Source of the DNA: Gnetum montanum
Taxonomy: Eukaryota > Streptophyta > Gnetopsida > Gnetales > Gnetaceae
NCBI GenBank assembly: GCA_015680685.1
Contig: MNCI01005348.1
Location: 78,745-140,744 of the forward strand
Direction: 5' to 3'
DNA: 62,000 bases
This document shows positions 11,454 through 21,914 of this stretch, piece after piece. The position numbers and the translations under genes are program-made. Below the pieces are notes generated by a model that saw only the letters and a list, made by a program, of their open reading frames with translations, did no database searches and had not been told where the DNA came from. Position 1 is the stretch's first letter; every line of letters starts with the position of its first letter.

Positions 11454-11939
11454 TTGAAAAGTCCTAATGCTCTATCAATACAAAATTCGAACAATTTTAT
11501 GTTAAATAAGGAAGATCAATCACCTTTCTTAATAACTTTGATTATTTTAGGAAAGAATGTTCATAATTGCTTAATGGATTCTAACACAACTATTAGTGTT
11601 ATGCCATTAGAAGTGTGTCAAATGTTAGGAGCACAAATGCTACCACAAGAAACAAGTGTGATACAACTTGATGAATCCAACATACATGTGGTCAGATTGT
11701 TAAAAGGAGTGAAAGAACCTAAACAATATCCTACTTTCACATGGTATACAGATATTTTAGTAGTTGATATGTCACCCACTTATGATATGCTTTTATCTAG
11801 GACTTTTGAAGCCATATTTGAGGGATTCTTTAGGTTATATTTCTTAGAATTATTAATTCCTATCAAAGGAAAATTTAAATATATGCTGATACTAAGAGAA
11901 CCTTTTTATAAACAAGTGGTAACAACTTTTGATCAATAG
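11454..11939 (+). pseudogene. Element A aspartic protease region
   Basis: An open stretch of 161 codons. Residues about 23-60 read LITLIILGKNVHNCLMDSN followed by TTISVMPLEVCQ, which fits the retropepsin active-site loop (normally D-S/T-G), here with Asn in place of Gly. MSPTYDMLLSRTFEAIF near residues 107-123 fits the second half (normally I-L-G-R). Retropepsins cut the gag-pol polyprotein. The G-to-N change in the catalytic triad and nearby stops suggest that it is inactive. Confidence 0.7.
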
Positions 11940-12311
11940 AATCAATCTCTGGAAAATCAAAATACTAATCTTTTGGTTGGAGTCATTGAGCTAGGACTTG
12001 GCAAATATTTTATGAATGATGATGTAGGTGAGACTTAAGAAATAAACCTTTTTGCTTACACATATTCCACCCAATGTTATGAAGCTTTTAGAGAGTGTGA
12101 AGAAGTTTATGAAGATACTTTACCATATCACCAACATGATGGAAGAACATTTCTTTTTGGTGACCCACCATCATTAGTAATAGATAAGCATATAAATAAG
12201 TATCTAACCAATAAAACATTAGAAGATGAGCTAAATTTTGATGATGATCATTGTTACCTTGATCAAATTCCTAATTTTTTAGATTTTACTAACTTAAATG
12301 CTTGGATACTA

Positions 12312-12431
12312 AGAGTGGATGATGCCTCTTCCAAGAAAGGATGTGGAGCTAGAATAATGCTCATACCTCCTAGTGAAGCTCTTATCCTTAAAGCTATCAA
12401 TTTCACACAACCTATGGCAGCAGATAATATA
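12312..12431 (+). pseudogene. Element A extra RNase H, N-terminal part (cut by element B)
   Basis: ILRVDDASSKKGCGARIMLI and later FTQPMAADN are the first two strands of an archaeal/cellular-type RNase H (usual form: FDGASS-x-GAGVVL). The frame is interrupted by the LTR end of element B at 12432 and resumes at 24246 with NMVKYEAFIHGIKLA, so the two halves fit together. The domain lies between protease and RT, not after RT. Confidence 0.82.
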
Positions 12432-12748
12432 TGTTGGCGACCGTTTGGGACACGACTGCCAACAAGTGTCTTCGAACAGGATTTAGGTGCCTGCTAGTCT
12501 CTGGCAACACCAAGGCCTAGATACCTCCAAATAAACTTAGTAGTTAATATGAGTATGTGTGGGAGCTTTTGCGGCATATGGTTGTAAAATATGAAACGAT
12601 TGCGTTGTATGTAAACTACAAATGACTTATCTTAAAGAGATTTAGCCAACTTTGTCAAGTATTGTGAGTTGTTGAGAGTTCCTATTTTGTTCAATTGCCT
12701 AGTCTACACGGTCCTTATAATACCTACTTGTAAAAAATAAAATTTTGC

Positions 12749-13457
12749 NNNNNNNNNNNNNNNNNNNNNNNNNNNNNNNNNNNNNNNNNNNNNNNNNNNN
12801 NNNNNNNNNNNNNNNNNNNNNNNNNNNNNNNNNNNNNNNNNNNNNNNNNNNNNNNNNNNNNNNNNNNNNNNNNNNNNNNNNNNNNNNNNNNNNNNNNNNN
12901 NNNNNNNNNNNNNNNNNNNNNNNNNNNNNNNNNNNNNNNNNNNNNNNNNNNNNNNNNNNNNNNNNNNNNNNNNNNNNNNNNNNNNNNNNNNNNNNNNNNN
13001 NNNNNNNNNNNNNNNNNNNNNNNNNNNNNNNNNNNNNNNNNNNNNNNNNNNNNNNNNNNNNNNNNNNNNNNNNNNNNNNNNNNNNNNNNNNNNNNNNNNN
13101 NNNNNNNNNNNNNNNNNNNNNNNNNNNNNNNNNNNNNNNNNNNNNNNNNNNNNNNNNNNNNNNNNNNNNNNNNNNNNNNNNNNNNNNNNNNNNNNNNNNN
13201 NNNNNNNNNNNNNNNNNNNNNNNNNNNNNNNNNNNNNNNNNNNNNNNNNNNNNNNNNNNNNNNNNNNNNNNNNNNNNNNNNNNNNNNNNNNNNNNNNNNN
13301 NNNNNNNNNNNNNNNNNNNNNNNNNNNNNNNNNNNNNNNNNNNNNNNNNNNNNNNNNNNNNNNNNNNNNNNNNNNNNNNNNNNNNNNNNNNNNNNNNNNN
13401 NNNNNNNNNNNNNNNNNNNNNNNNNNNNNNNNNNNNNNNNNNNNNNNNNNNNNNNNN
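12749..13457. other. Assembly gap (Ns)
   Basis: 709 unknown bases inside the 3' LTR of element B. Open frames drawn across it have no meaning. Confidence 1.
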
Positions 13458-14509
13458 CAGCCCCTCCTTTTCTTACCCATGAAGCCTTTCATAAGGTTCA
13501 TAAGGTAGTTACATTCCAAAATATTTTAGCTAACTTTTCTCCGAAGTAAGGAGGTTACAAATTACCCATTTAGTTAAGAGGAAGTTATGTAGTTAGGAGG
13601 AATTTATACTAACATTAATATTTGTAAATATTACAAATATTGCTTTTGTAAGTAATTTATTTATTAATTAAAATAAATCCAAAATCCCTAATTTAATTTA
13701 ATTATTTTATTAAAATTTTAAACACTAAATGTCATTAAGCCCTAAAAAATTTCTTTTTTTTTAACAAAGTGATGGTAAAAATATAATATAATATCCACCT
13801 TGGGGTGTAGACGTTGGTGGTAGCCGTAGCTAATTTATAAAAATAATTTATATGCTCTTGCACCCCTGGAAATAGAAATTTTAATTGGCGATGGCTCAAA
13901 ATATGAGTCCAAATGTGAAGGCACCAATCCTGTAACTGCCAGCAACTAATTCCAAATTATCCTACCTTGCCAAAAATCGTTACCAACTACCACCACGGGA
14001 GAAGGCTCTACCACCGCGTTAGAAAATGTTGTCGTGTGTTCCATGAAAAACTGCGGTTGTTGTAACCTCTGCTGCCACTGTAATGTATAGTTTTGAAACC
14101 ATCCATATCTCTTGTAACGCAGTCCTTGTAGCTTATTTCTAAAAATTTCTCAATTTTCTCTGTAGGGTAGAGACATAAAAATATACGTTTATATGAACAT
14201 ATAAAGTAAAGTATATAATTCTTTGTAAAGACTATAATGAACTCAAAGATAATTCCATAGCTTAATCCCACCAAAAGAACCGCAGCTCCGCACCACCATG
14301 ACTGCCAACGCTATTGTTGCCGTTGTTTATTTAAGGCTATCCCAAATCTTCAATTGGTCGCGATCGGTGCATGGACGATGAACGAAGCTATTATTTTCAT
14401 GCTTCGTAAGTGAATCAGGTCCGTTAAATGTTTATGAGAAATTATCCATACCACAAAAGTATTTACGGAAGTGGGGCACTATTTCTTGAGTTCCCTGTTC
14501 GTTCACCCC

Positions 14510-15130
14510 TTACTGTTGTGCCTTAAATGTGGGTAAATCTCTGCTGTTGTGGCCAATGTGGTTTGTAAATTCCCTGCCCACCTGTACTGTCTGGGTTCTT
14601 TTTTTTTCTTTAAAAAAAAGCGAGTTGTCAATTTCACAACAACCGAAGGCACGTTCACAGATTTCTTTATGGCCTTGGACGTTTTGAATTAAATTTGCAA
14701 TGTGCTTGGGTGCTTTTGAAAATTGGAGCTTCTTTATAACCAGTGCCATGCCCGTGACCTCCTTGACCAACCCAACCATGAACGCTGCATGTTTTTTCAA
14801 TTTTGGGCTGGTTATGAACTCTTTGGCCTGGTTTACGACGTTTTCCGCTACCGAGAATGCCTTCTTGATTTTACCAAACAGTCTATCTGCGTCTGAATCT
14901 GCATCCATGAATAGTCCATCATCTGCATTTGCATCCATGAACAGTCTAGCATCTGCATCTACATTTGCGTCTGCATCTATATTCACCTCTGAGGAGAATT
15001 GTGCTTTGTTGAGGGACGAAAACCCTACTCTTTTTCCTTCTTCTCCTGTTTGTGTGGAGGTCAAAGCAATACATGTAACCAGCATCAGCATTGCTGCCTG
15101 CTTAGTAACTACCATATGTGTTTTCTTCAT
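14510..15130 (-). CDS. LTR-borne ORF, copy 1: 206-aa predicted secreted protein, unknown family
   Basis: Seen: uninterrupted frame from ATG 15130 to a stop at 14510, in the sense of element B and about 386 bases inside the LTR start. Residues 1-29 look like a signal peptide (MKKTHMVVTKQ, then a hydrophobic run AAMLMLVTCIALTS). Residues about 48-85 are an acidic Asp/Ala repeat with LFMDA words. Residues about 85-165 are Lys-rich and probably helical (FGKIKKAFSVAENVV, KEFITSPKLKKHAAF) and end with ICERAFGCCEID, three cysteines. I do not recognise the family. The other LTR has the same ORF with the same length and about 80 percent amino-acid identity. No TATA box is obvious upstream; the LTR promoter could drive it. 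A captured host gene or an element-specific accessory gene are both possible. Whether it is expressed is unknown. Confidence 0.6.
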   Translation of the reverse strand: MKKTHMVVTKQAAMLMLVTCIALTSTQTGEEGKRVGFSSLNKAQFSSEVNIDADANVDADARLFMDANADDGLFMDADSDADRLFGKIKKAFSVAENVVNQAKEFITSPKLKKHAAFMVGLVKEVTGMALVIKKLQFSKAPKHIANLIQNVQGHKEICERAFGCCEIDNSLFFKEKKRTQTVQVGREFTNHIGHNSRDLPTFKAQQ

Positions 15131-15516
15131 TCCTTCAGCTTGCTACTGATCTCTTTCTTGTCTAAGCTTTTACATTGAGTTTGTAGTTCTTTGGAAATTA
15201 TTTTCATATTATTTAAGGTAGAGCACAGATGCTTTGAACAAATATTAGTAGCCTGAAACACTATTTTCTACCACCTCCTCCTACTTGTTCTTTACCAGTA
15301 TCCAAGGATTTGCCAGTTATTCTATTTATTGTTTTCATTCGTTCCATCTTTTCTTCCAATCCATCTCTTTTCCTTTTTCCTTTTTCCCAAACAAGTGTTA
15401 GGAATCAATACCTTTTTAGATTACATCTTGCCATTTCAAATATTTATATTGAAATATTTTGGAAATCTCAATCATCTCATGTCTCTGTTCCATAAAATGG
15501 CTAAAATGTGCCAACA

Positions 15517-15864
15517 TTTTTGCCCCCTTAAAAACTTAAATAAACTTGTGCAACCTCATTTCAAAACTCAAATATCCTGAAATTTTTATTGAATTTTTAC
15601 ATTCAAAAAGAAATCTTTTTTGAGAAAAATTCCTATTTAACATAAGGTGTGATGAGACAAAAACCTCATTCCTAAGAAAAAATCAAACTTTACATAACAA
15701 ACTGTACAATATCAAGTCCTTCATGAACTATTCTTGGGATGGAAACTGAATTATGAGGGTTACCCTAGCGGGAATCCTCATCTCTTTAACTGTTTCATAG
15801 GAAATCTTTGATGTGATGAAGGCGGTTCTGTTGCTCTCGGCCTTGGTAGAGCTCTCACCTTGAT
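15517..15864. other. Element B internal 3' end with polypurine tract
   Basis: On the minus strand the last bases before the 3' LTR read TTAAGGGGGCAAAAA, a good polypurine tract for plus-strand priming (plus-strand bases about 15517-15531). The rest has no recognisable gene. Confidence 0.6.
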
Positions 15865-16240
15865 CTATTGGAGCTTTCTCTTCACCACTTTTCTTATTTT
15901 CTTTTTCGAATGAGCTCTTCTATTCTTCTCCATTAGGCCCTTCATTTTCCTCTTGGGAGACAAAAGCTTCTCTCCATCCCCATGATGACTCTTCATAGGT
16001 TGGTGGCTCTTCTCCTTTTTCTTCTTCTTTGAAACAATCTTGATATCACCCCCAAACATTGGACTCTATATCCAAACCTCTAGTGAGAAAAGAAAATTCA
16101 TCGGACAACCAAGCCATAAAAGGACACTCTTTTGGAGCTCCACAAGATCTAGCCTTTAGATAAGCCTTCAATACATAGTCAGGGCAACATCACATCACAT
16201 ATGGAATAAAAGGCTTTCTCATTTCTCTCTCAAACTCCAT
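15865..16240 (-). pseudogene. Extra reading frame after integrase in element B, unknown product
   Basis: From ATG 16240 the minus strand reads MEFEREMRKPFIPYVM, a stop at 16192-16190, then CCPDYVLKAYLKARSCGAPK and ECPFMAWLSDEFSFLTRGLD. After a one-base shift near 16050 it continues in a very basic tail (VSKKKKKEKSHQP ... KKKIRKVVKRK) to 15865. Total about 125 codons with one stop and one frameshift. A TATAAAAAG box lies about 70 bases upstream, so the frame may have had its own promoter. It occupies the space between integrase and 3' LTR, where some large plant Gypsy elements carry extra ORFs. I do not recognise the protein. A single N at 16416 lies nearby. Confidence 0.45.
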
Positions 16241-16306
16241 TAGCTCTCTCTAACCTTCACTACCAAACTTGAATTGAAAGATGATGAAATCTTAAGCAAT
16301 CTAACC

Positions 16307-16318
16307 CTCTTTTTATAG
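16307..16318 (-). promoter_or_regulatory. TATA-like box upstream of the extra frame in element B
   Basis: Minus strand reads CCTATAAAAAGAGG, about 70 bases before ATG 16240. Spacing is plausible for a plant promoter; activity is inferred only from sequence. Confidence 0.4.
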
Positions 16319-16710
16319 GTGCTAAGAATTTTAACTCCCATCCAAGTGTCTTCAACCAATATTCCTTCTTTTTAGGCATTCAAACCATTTTTCACAATCC
16401 TCACTAAGTGGTGGANCGATGAGTCACCTTCCCCACTTGTCAAATTTGTAGAATTCGACTTGTTTCACTTGTAGGCTTCCACTTGCCTCACTTGAGGAAA
16501 AATTATGTTCCAAATATAAATAAAGCATAATTAAATATAATAATGGACACTATACTCCTAGTAATATTTACATAATACTATATACATATATTATTTTGTG
16601 TCATGACATCTTCAAGTTTTAGGCAATTGTCCCAAATAATGTTTTATATGCCAAACATTATATGGAAATTGCAATTCCATGTTATCCAAAGTTGATAATT
16701 TGTAAGTATC

Positions 16711-17973
16711 CTATGACAATTTCTTTGTAACTTGAAAGGGACCAATCCATGTCGGAGTAAACATATTTGGTTTCTTTATATTCCATAATAAGACAAGGTT
16801 CCCTATCTTGAAAGTTCTTTTCAAAGCCTTTCTATCAAACCATCTTTTAACTTGAGAGGTATTCTGTAACAAATTATCTCCTGCTTTCTCTACTTCAGCT
16901 TCTCTTTTAATAAGTAAAGTCATAAAACTTCTATCTTTATCAGTCCTTTCACTATATCTTTGAACAAATTCAAAAGTTGAGCTTACAATCTTATTTCTAA
17001 TCCTTGCTGGCAAACCATAGAATAAGTTATACGGTGATGTCCCGATAGCTTTCTTGAATTTGATTCGATCTGACCATAATGCGGATTGTAGATAATTGAT
17101 CCAATTTCCTGGATTCCCATCCATTGAGTTTTTGATATAAACGATTAGCATTTTATTGGTGGATTCTGCTAGGCCATTTCCTTGAGGATAATAATTTGAT
17201 GAGGAAAATAAGAAAATGGATTTTTCAGATGCCCATCTAATAAACTCTTCAGATTTGAAGGCGGGTCCATTGTCTAAGACTAATACTTCAGGTAGACCAA
17301 ATCTACTTAGAATGTGATCGTCTAAAAACTTAATCATGTCTGATGTTGAACTTCCTCTTAGAGCTTTTGCTTCAGATCATTTACTGAAATAATCAGTAGC
17401 TGTGAGGATAAACTTGTGTCCAGTCCTTGAAGGAGTAATTGTACCAATAAAATCCAAATCCCATTGTTGAAATGGTCTATCTGCAACTACTGGCTTTAAA
17501 GGGGCTCTAGCCCTTTTAATCTTGGGCCCATGAATTTGACATTTATAGCATTTTTGAATTTTTGAACTAATGTCTTGATACATGGAAGGCCAGTAATATC
17601 CATATCGAAGTATATGTTGCATAGTCGATTTAGGGAATTCATAAAATAAATTCAAATGGTCATGAAAATGTTTCAAAATGAAACTAATTTGATCATTATG
17701 AACACATTCCAATAAAACTCCCCGAAAATCCTTTCTGTATAATATACCATCTTTAACAATGAATCTTCGTGCTCTTTTGAAGAAAGCTCTCTTTTGACTT
17801 GTAGTTAAATTATTTGGGATTTTTCTTATATTAAGAAATTTGAGAATTTCATCATACCAATTCCCTTCCTGGGTATCAAGAGTGCACACTTCACTTTCTC
17901 TAGTCATTAACTTGGCTAATCCCATTCCCTTAATTGTCTTGCATATTTCCAATGAAAATCTAAAACTTTGCAA
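16711..17973 (-). pseudogene. Element B integrase
   Basis: Two long frames joined across one stop at about 17374. The first has the N-terminal zinc-binding part (HDHLNLFYEFPKSTM, then CYKCQIHGPK, an H-H-C-C type) and WDLDFIGTI with the first catalytic Asp. The second has VLVLDNGPAFKSEEF with the second Asp, YYPQGNGLAESTNK with the catalytic Glu, and GNLVLLWNIKKPN, the usual C-terminal motif. The stop follows FSK, where a Trp (TGG to TGA) is expected. Otherwise well kept. Integrase inserts the cDNA into the host chromosome. No chromodomain is seen. Confidence 0.88.
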
Positions 17974-17989
17974 CTTTATAAGTCATTTT

Positions 17990-19423
17990 CTTCTTTTCAA
18001 TCCAATCTCATTTTGGGATAGGAATTGCTTGATTGCAGGTTCAATTAGCATAATGTGGATTAATGAACTTTCCAAATAATATTTAAAATGCTGAAGTGTT
18101 TTGATGACTGCGAAAGCTTGTTTCCCTAAGTCTGAATAATTTAACTCTGAATATTACACTGATACCCAAAAAATCCAATTGGTTCATCTTGACTTTCATT
18201 ATCTTTTTGTGTCAAAACGGTAGCAATAAAATCATTTGAAGCAAAAGAGTATAACCAAAAATCTTTTTTAAGTCTAGGCTTTACCAAATATGGAGCCTTT
18301 TGTATGGCCTTTTTAATTTCTGATAAAGCTCTCTCTGATTCTGGTGTTTTCTCTACTTGGACATCCTTTTCTAGCATATGCATCAAAGGTTTAGTGATTT
18401 CAGTAAACCCGAGGATAAACTTTTTCACAAAATTAATCTTTCCAAAGAAAGATCTAAGAGATTTCTTACTTGTGGGATGCTCAATGTTCTGTACTGCTTG
18501 GATTCGGGAATTGTCTATGGCAATTCCTTCTTGACATATCACATGGCCTAATAGGATTCCAGATTTAACCCCGAAGATACACTTCTTAGGATTTAATGAA
18601 ATACCAAACTCACGACATCTGTCGAAAACCTGCTGGAGATGATTAATATGATCTTCTTTTTTCTTTGCAAATATTGTAATATTATCCAAATAAACCACCA
18701 TGAATTTGCCTAATAAATCTTTGAATGCTAAATCCATTGCTCTTTGAAACGTAGCTCCAGCATTTGACAATCCAAATGGCATTCTTTGGTAGGCAAAAGT
18801 TCCCCATTTGGTGCTAAATGATGTTTTGTGTCTATCATTCTTATCTACCACAATTTGATTTTATCCTAAAAACCCATCTAAGAAAGAGTATACCTGACAA
18901 CCTGAGACTTTAATCAACATCTCATCAATTCTTGGAAGTGGATACTTAGCCTTTTTTGAGGCATCATTCATATTTCTAAAGTCTACACAAAGCCTTATAT
19001 CACCATTTTTCTTTCTCACTAGAACAAGGTTAGCAAGCCATGTCGAATATCTTACTGGATATATGATTTGTGCTTGTAACAACTTCTTGATTTCGACTTC
19101 CATAGCTGGTTCAAACGATGGATTAAATTCCTTTGTTTTTGCTTGACTATTTTGCGACCTTCTATTAAAGGAATCTTATGTGTCATCACATCTTGCCTAA
19201 AAGCTTTAAGATCATCATAGGACCAAGCAAAATTTTCCAAATTATTTCTTAGACATGTTAACAAATCTTTCTTGAAACTCGAATCTCTTTTCTTTGTAAC
19301 ATTTAACATCTTTGGCATCTTGTCTAATCCAAAATTCACTACCTCGAAAGCTTGACTATCTGGGTTTTGTAAATCTTTTCCAGTAAGTAAATTTTTCTTG
19401 AACTCATGTTCCAAATTAATCAT
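17990..19423 (-). pseudogene. Element B reverse transcriptase and RNase H
   Basis: The N-terminal part 19423-19052 (FAWSYDDLKAFRQDV) is joined by a frame change to 19103-18861 (LVLVRKKNGDIRLCVDFRN), then after a stop to 18851-18141 (FGLSNAGATFQRAM, VVYLDNITIFA, SLRSFFGKINFVKKF). The catalytic box is YLDN where YLDD is expected, so the second catalytic Asp is lost. The RNase H part follows (LKKDFWLYSFASNDFIATVL) and frays below 18141. Order and motifs are those of Ty3/Gypsy pol. Inactive by stops, frameshift and active-site change. Confidence 0.85.
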
Positions 19424-19486
19424 CCTTTTTGGAATGAAATTAGCTTTGGAATTTGATGATGTTTCAGGTATCGCTTGACCTTCAAA

Positions 19487-20010
19487 TTATTGCTTGTTTT
19501 TCATAAAACTTAGTACTTGATCGTCATCTTCAAATACTTGTAAATGTCTTATATTATTTAGTACTAATGGTTGATGTTCTTCTTCAATCGTGACATCTTT
19601 GTAACTTTCTAATATTTGCATATCCAATGTTGAAGCTACCTTTGCCAAATCATCTGCTATAAGATTCTTTGCCCTATTTATATGCTTTATTCGGCAATGT
19701 TGAAACTGATCTAACATCTTACAAGTGAGTTGCTTATAAGGTCTCAAGAATGAGCTCTTTACTACACAGTTACCCTTTACTTGTTCACAGACTACTCTTG
19801 AGTCTCCTTTTATAGTAATTTCTTTGATCTTTTTGTCTAAAGCTATTCTCATACCGATACATAAATCTTCATACTCAACCTTGTTATTAGTACAAGGGAA
19901 AGATAGATGAATTGCCTTGAGAATTTCAGGTGAATCATTCCTTAATATAACTATACCGACTCCTGCACCTTTTGAATTACATGAACCGTCAAAGTACAGC
20001 TCTCATTTAT
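19487..20010 (-). pseudogene. Element B extra (archaeal-type) RNase H placed before RT
   Basis: Minus strand reads ELYFDGSCNSKGAGVGIVIL (first catalytic Asp in FDGS), then CTNNKVEYEDLCIGMRIALD (catalytic Glu), KGDSRVVCEQVKG (Asp) and NLIADDLAKVAS (last Asp region). This is a full RNase H1 fold, distinct from the RNase H that follows RT. A stop precedes ELYFDG, where Trp is normal. It lies between the protease remnant and RT, the same order as in element A. Inferred role: additional removal of RNA from RNA/DNA hybrids during reverse transcription. Confidence 0.85.
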
Positions 20011-20154
20011 CCTCTTTCTTTGATTGTTCTTTTTCAGAATCATAATTTTCTTGAAATGTACAAATTTTTTTTTCAACACCTCCTTTTTCAACCATTTTCC
20101 TTTTTCCATTTGAAGTAATATTATCAATCATCAAAGGTTCTCTATAGATGTATN

Positions 20155-20266
20155 CAGAATCGATCAAAAAATTATGTAAGTATTTATCTTTTAATTTCAT
20201 TGTCAAAAGGAAAGGAGGAGCTTCCTTATCATATGAGGTCTTTAATTTCTCATCATTGTTAGACAC
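20155..20266 (-). pseudogene. Element B protease remnant, truncated at an assembly join
   Basis: PPFLLTMKLKDKYLHNFLID followed by Ser and then the single N at 20154. This is the start of the retropepsin domain, ending at the active-site Asp-Ser. The remaining two-thirds is missing and the frame beyond the N belongs to the linker before RNase H. The loss may be an assembly deletion and not a real one. Confidence 0.7.
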
Positions 20267-20289
20267 ATAACTTAACTCTGATTATCCTA

Positions 20290-21565
20290 TTTGAAGCAAC
20301 TAATAAACGCTAATATTAGTCTTGACATGTTTAAGGTCTTCAATCAAATCATACTCTCCATCGCCAATAAAGCTTGATCTCCTTATCCATTTATTAAAAG
20401 ACTGATTTGGAGTGCTTTGCTCTACTTGATTGTCTTTACCTTTATTTTTGTCTCTTCTATTTGGCTCAAAAGCTTCTCTCTTATTAGATGGATTAATAAT
20501 AACATTTGGGGGTCTAGAAGTAGTTAGTATTTCCTTAGATCGAAGACTATATCCATTTTCCTCATTATTATTGCATTCTTCATCTGAGGACATATCTTCT
20601 TCAGAACATGATAAAGAAGAAGTATCACTATATCTATTGCTAGAAGATTTACTTGCATAATGAACACTAGATAACTCATTATCGGATTCAATATCAAGAA
20701 AGTTGGACATAATAAGGTCACTTTCATCACCATCTTTTGCTAACTTAGTGTCTTAATGTTTATGCTTTCTATTTTTCCTTTCTTCCTTGATATTAACTCT
20801 TACCAAAGCTTTTTCAAGATTCACTATTTTGTTAGACATATCTCTCATTAATTGTCCTTTTTTAGATTCTACCCTTTCATATCCTTGCTCTATCTTAACA
20901 TGAGATGGACCTAATAAAGCTTTAAATTGAGCAAAATCTTGAATAGGAATCATAACTCTTTCTTCTCTTTTTTGAATTGCACTATTTTCTTCAAGATTCA
21001 AGTTCAACTGTTTTTCTAATTATATAGCTTCACTAAAGTAGCCATTTAGTATAGTTAATTTTGGAGTTCTCCTTAACCAAATTGAAGTGTTGGGGTTGAC
21101 AACCTTAAGATAAGTTTCTTTGAGCATTTCTTCAAATGGCCTATACTGTCTTTGAAAGAGTCCACAAATTCATTGAAACTTGATCTTAAAATCTCTAATT
21201 GATTCTTTAACTCCTTGCATAGCTTGTACTAGCCCACAGTATAGTTGTTGTTGATCTAATTGATTACCAAACTGAGCTAAGAAAAGATTCTTCATGTCAT
21301 CCCAATTTGTAATACTATTACTTGGTAAGTTCAAATACCAAATCTGAGCCATATCCTTTAGATTTGATACAAATAACCTACAAGCTTGATCTTGATGTTG
21401 AATATTTGCATGAGCTAAAGCTAACTCAAACATATGAATATATTCTTCAGCTAAATAAGCTTTTCCAGGAATGAAAGGCTTAGGAAAATATTTGTAAACT
21501 ACCTTACAAATATCATTGTAATTTTGAAATCCTAATGGTGTAACTCTTTGTCAAGGATTTGCCAT
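20290..21565 (-). pseudogene. Element B gag
   Basis: ATG 21565 opens MANP, a stop, then QRVTPLGFQNYNDICK. The capsid core follows (FELALAHANIQHQDQACRLF, MAQIWYLNLPSNSITNWDDM, FLAQFGNQL). Later parts hold a coiled-coil-like charged region (VESKKGQLMRDMSNKIVNLE), an acidic serine-rich stretch (SSLSCSEEDMSSDEECNNNE) and YDLIEDLKHVKTNISVY before protease. A few stops (about 21176, 21020, 20755) break it. No CCHC zinc knuckle was found. Confidence 0.8.
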
Positions 21566-21890
21566 CCTATTCCTTTGGATAATTGGACTCTTAAACTTTC
21601 TATATCTTCTCTTATGAATCAATAAACCAAATATAATGGGTGATCTTCTTAATCTTCTAGTTTTCACTCCACTACTAGTTCCCAATTCAAAAACTTTCTT
21701 TTGTTCTTCTTCTAATGAAGAATCAGTCTTAGAATCTAGAATATCTTTGAAACTTTAAAACTTTCGAAACTATCAATCTTCTTGGTCATGAACTGAAAAT
21801 AGTATCTAATTTCTTAAGCCTTTATAGTAACAAAGAATTGTTGATGTGTTACACTTATAAGGCTTATGAACCTAGAGGATAAATTTTCAG

Positions 21891-21910
21891 CCCTCCTTCT
21901 AGCGCCAAAA
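21891..21910 (-). promoter_or_regulatory. Probable primer-binding site of element B
   Basis: Minus strand TTTTGGCGCTAGAAGGAGGG lies four bases after the 5' LTR end. It matches the equivalent site of element A at 15 or more positions. Confidence 0.7.
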
Positions 21911-21914
21911 GAAC

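Larger units (their letters stand above)
12432..15516 (-). repeat. 3' LTR of element B (contains N gap and the LTR-borne ORF)
   Basis: Ends match the other LTR: 12432-12748 pairs with 21915-22235, and about 14420-15516 pairs with about 23165-24245. The middle (13458-14420, plus the gap 12749-13457) does not match the middle of the other LTR. It contains the 206-codon frame 14510-15130. Outside the ORF the two LTRs differ by a few to about ten percent by eye, so insertion is old. Confidence 0.8.

Noticed and set aside
12704-13519. Long open frames across 12.7-13.5 kb on both strands, and likewise around 50.25-50.81 kb
   Set aside because: They consist almost entirely of Ns.
14700-15149. Antisense 149-codon frames opposite the LTR-borne ORF (also 23429-23878)
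   Set aside because: They are conserved only because the sense ORF is; the sense frame has the signal-peptide start and the fitting orientation to the element.
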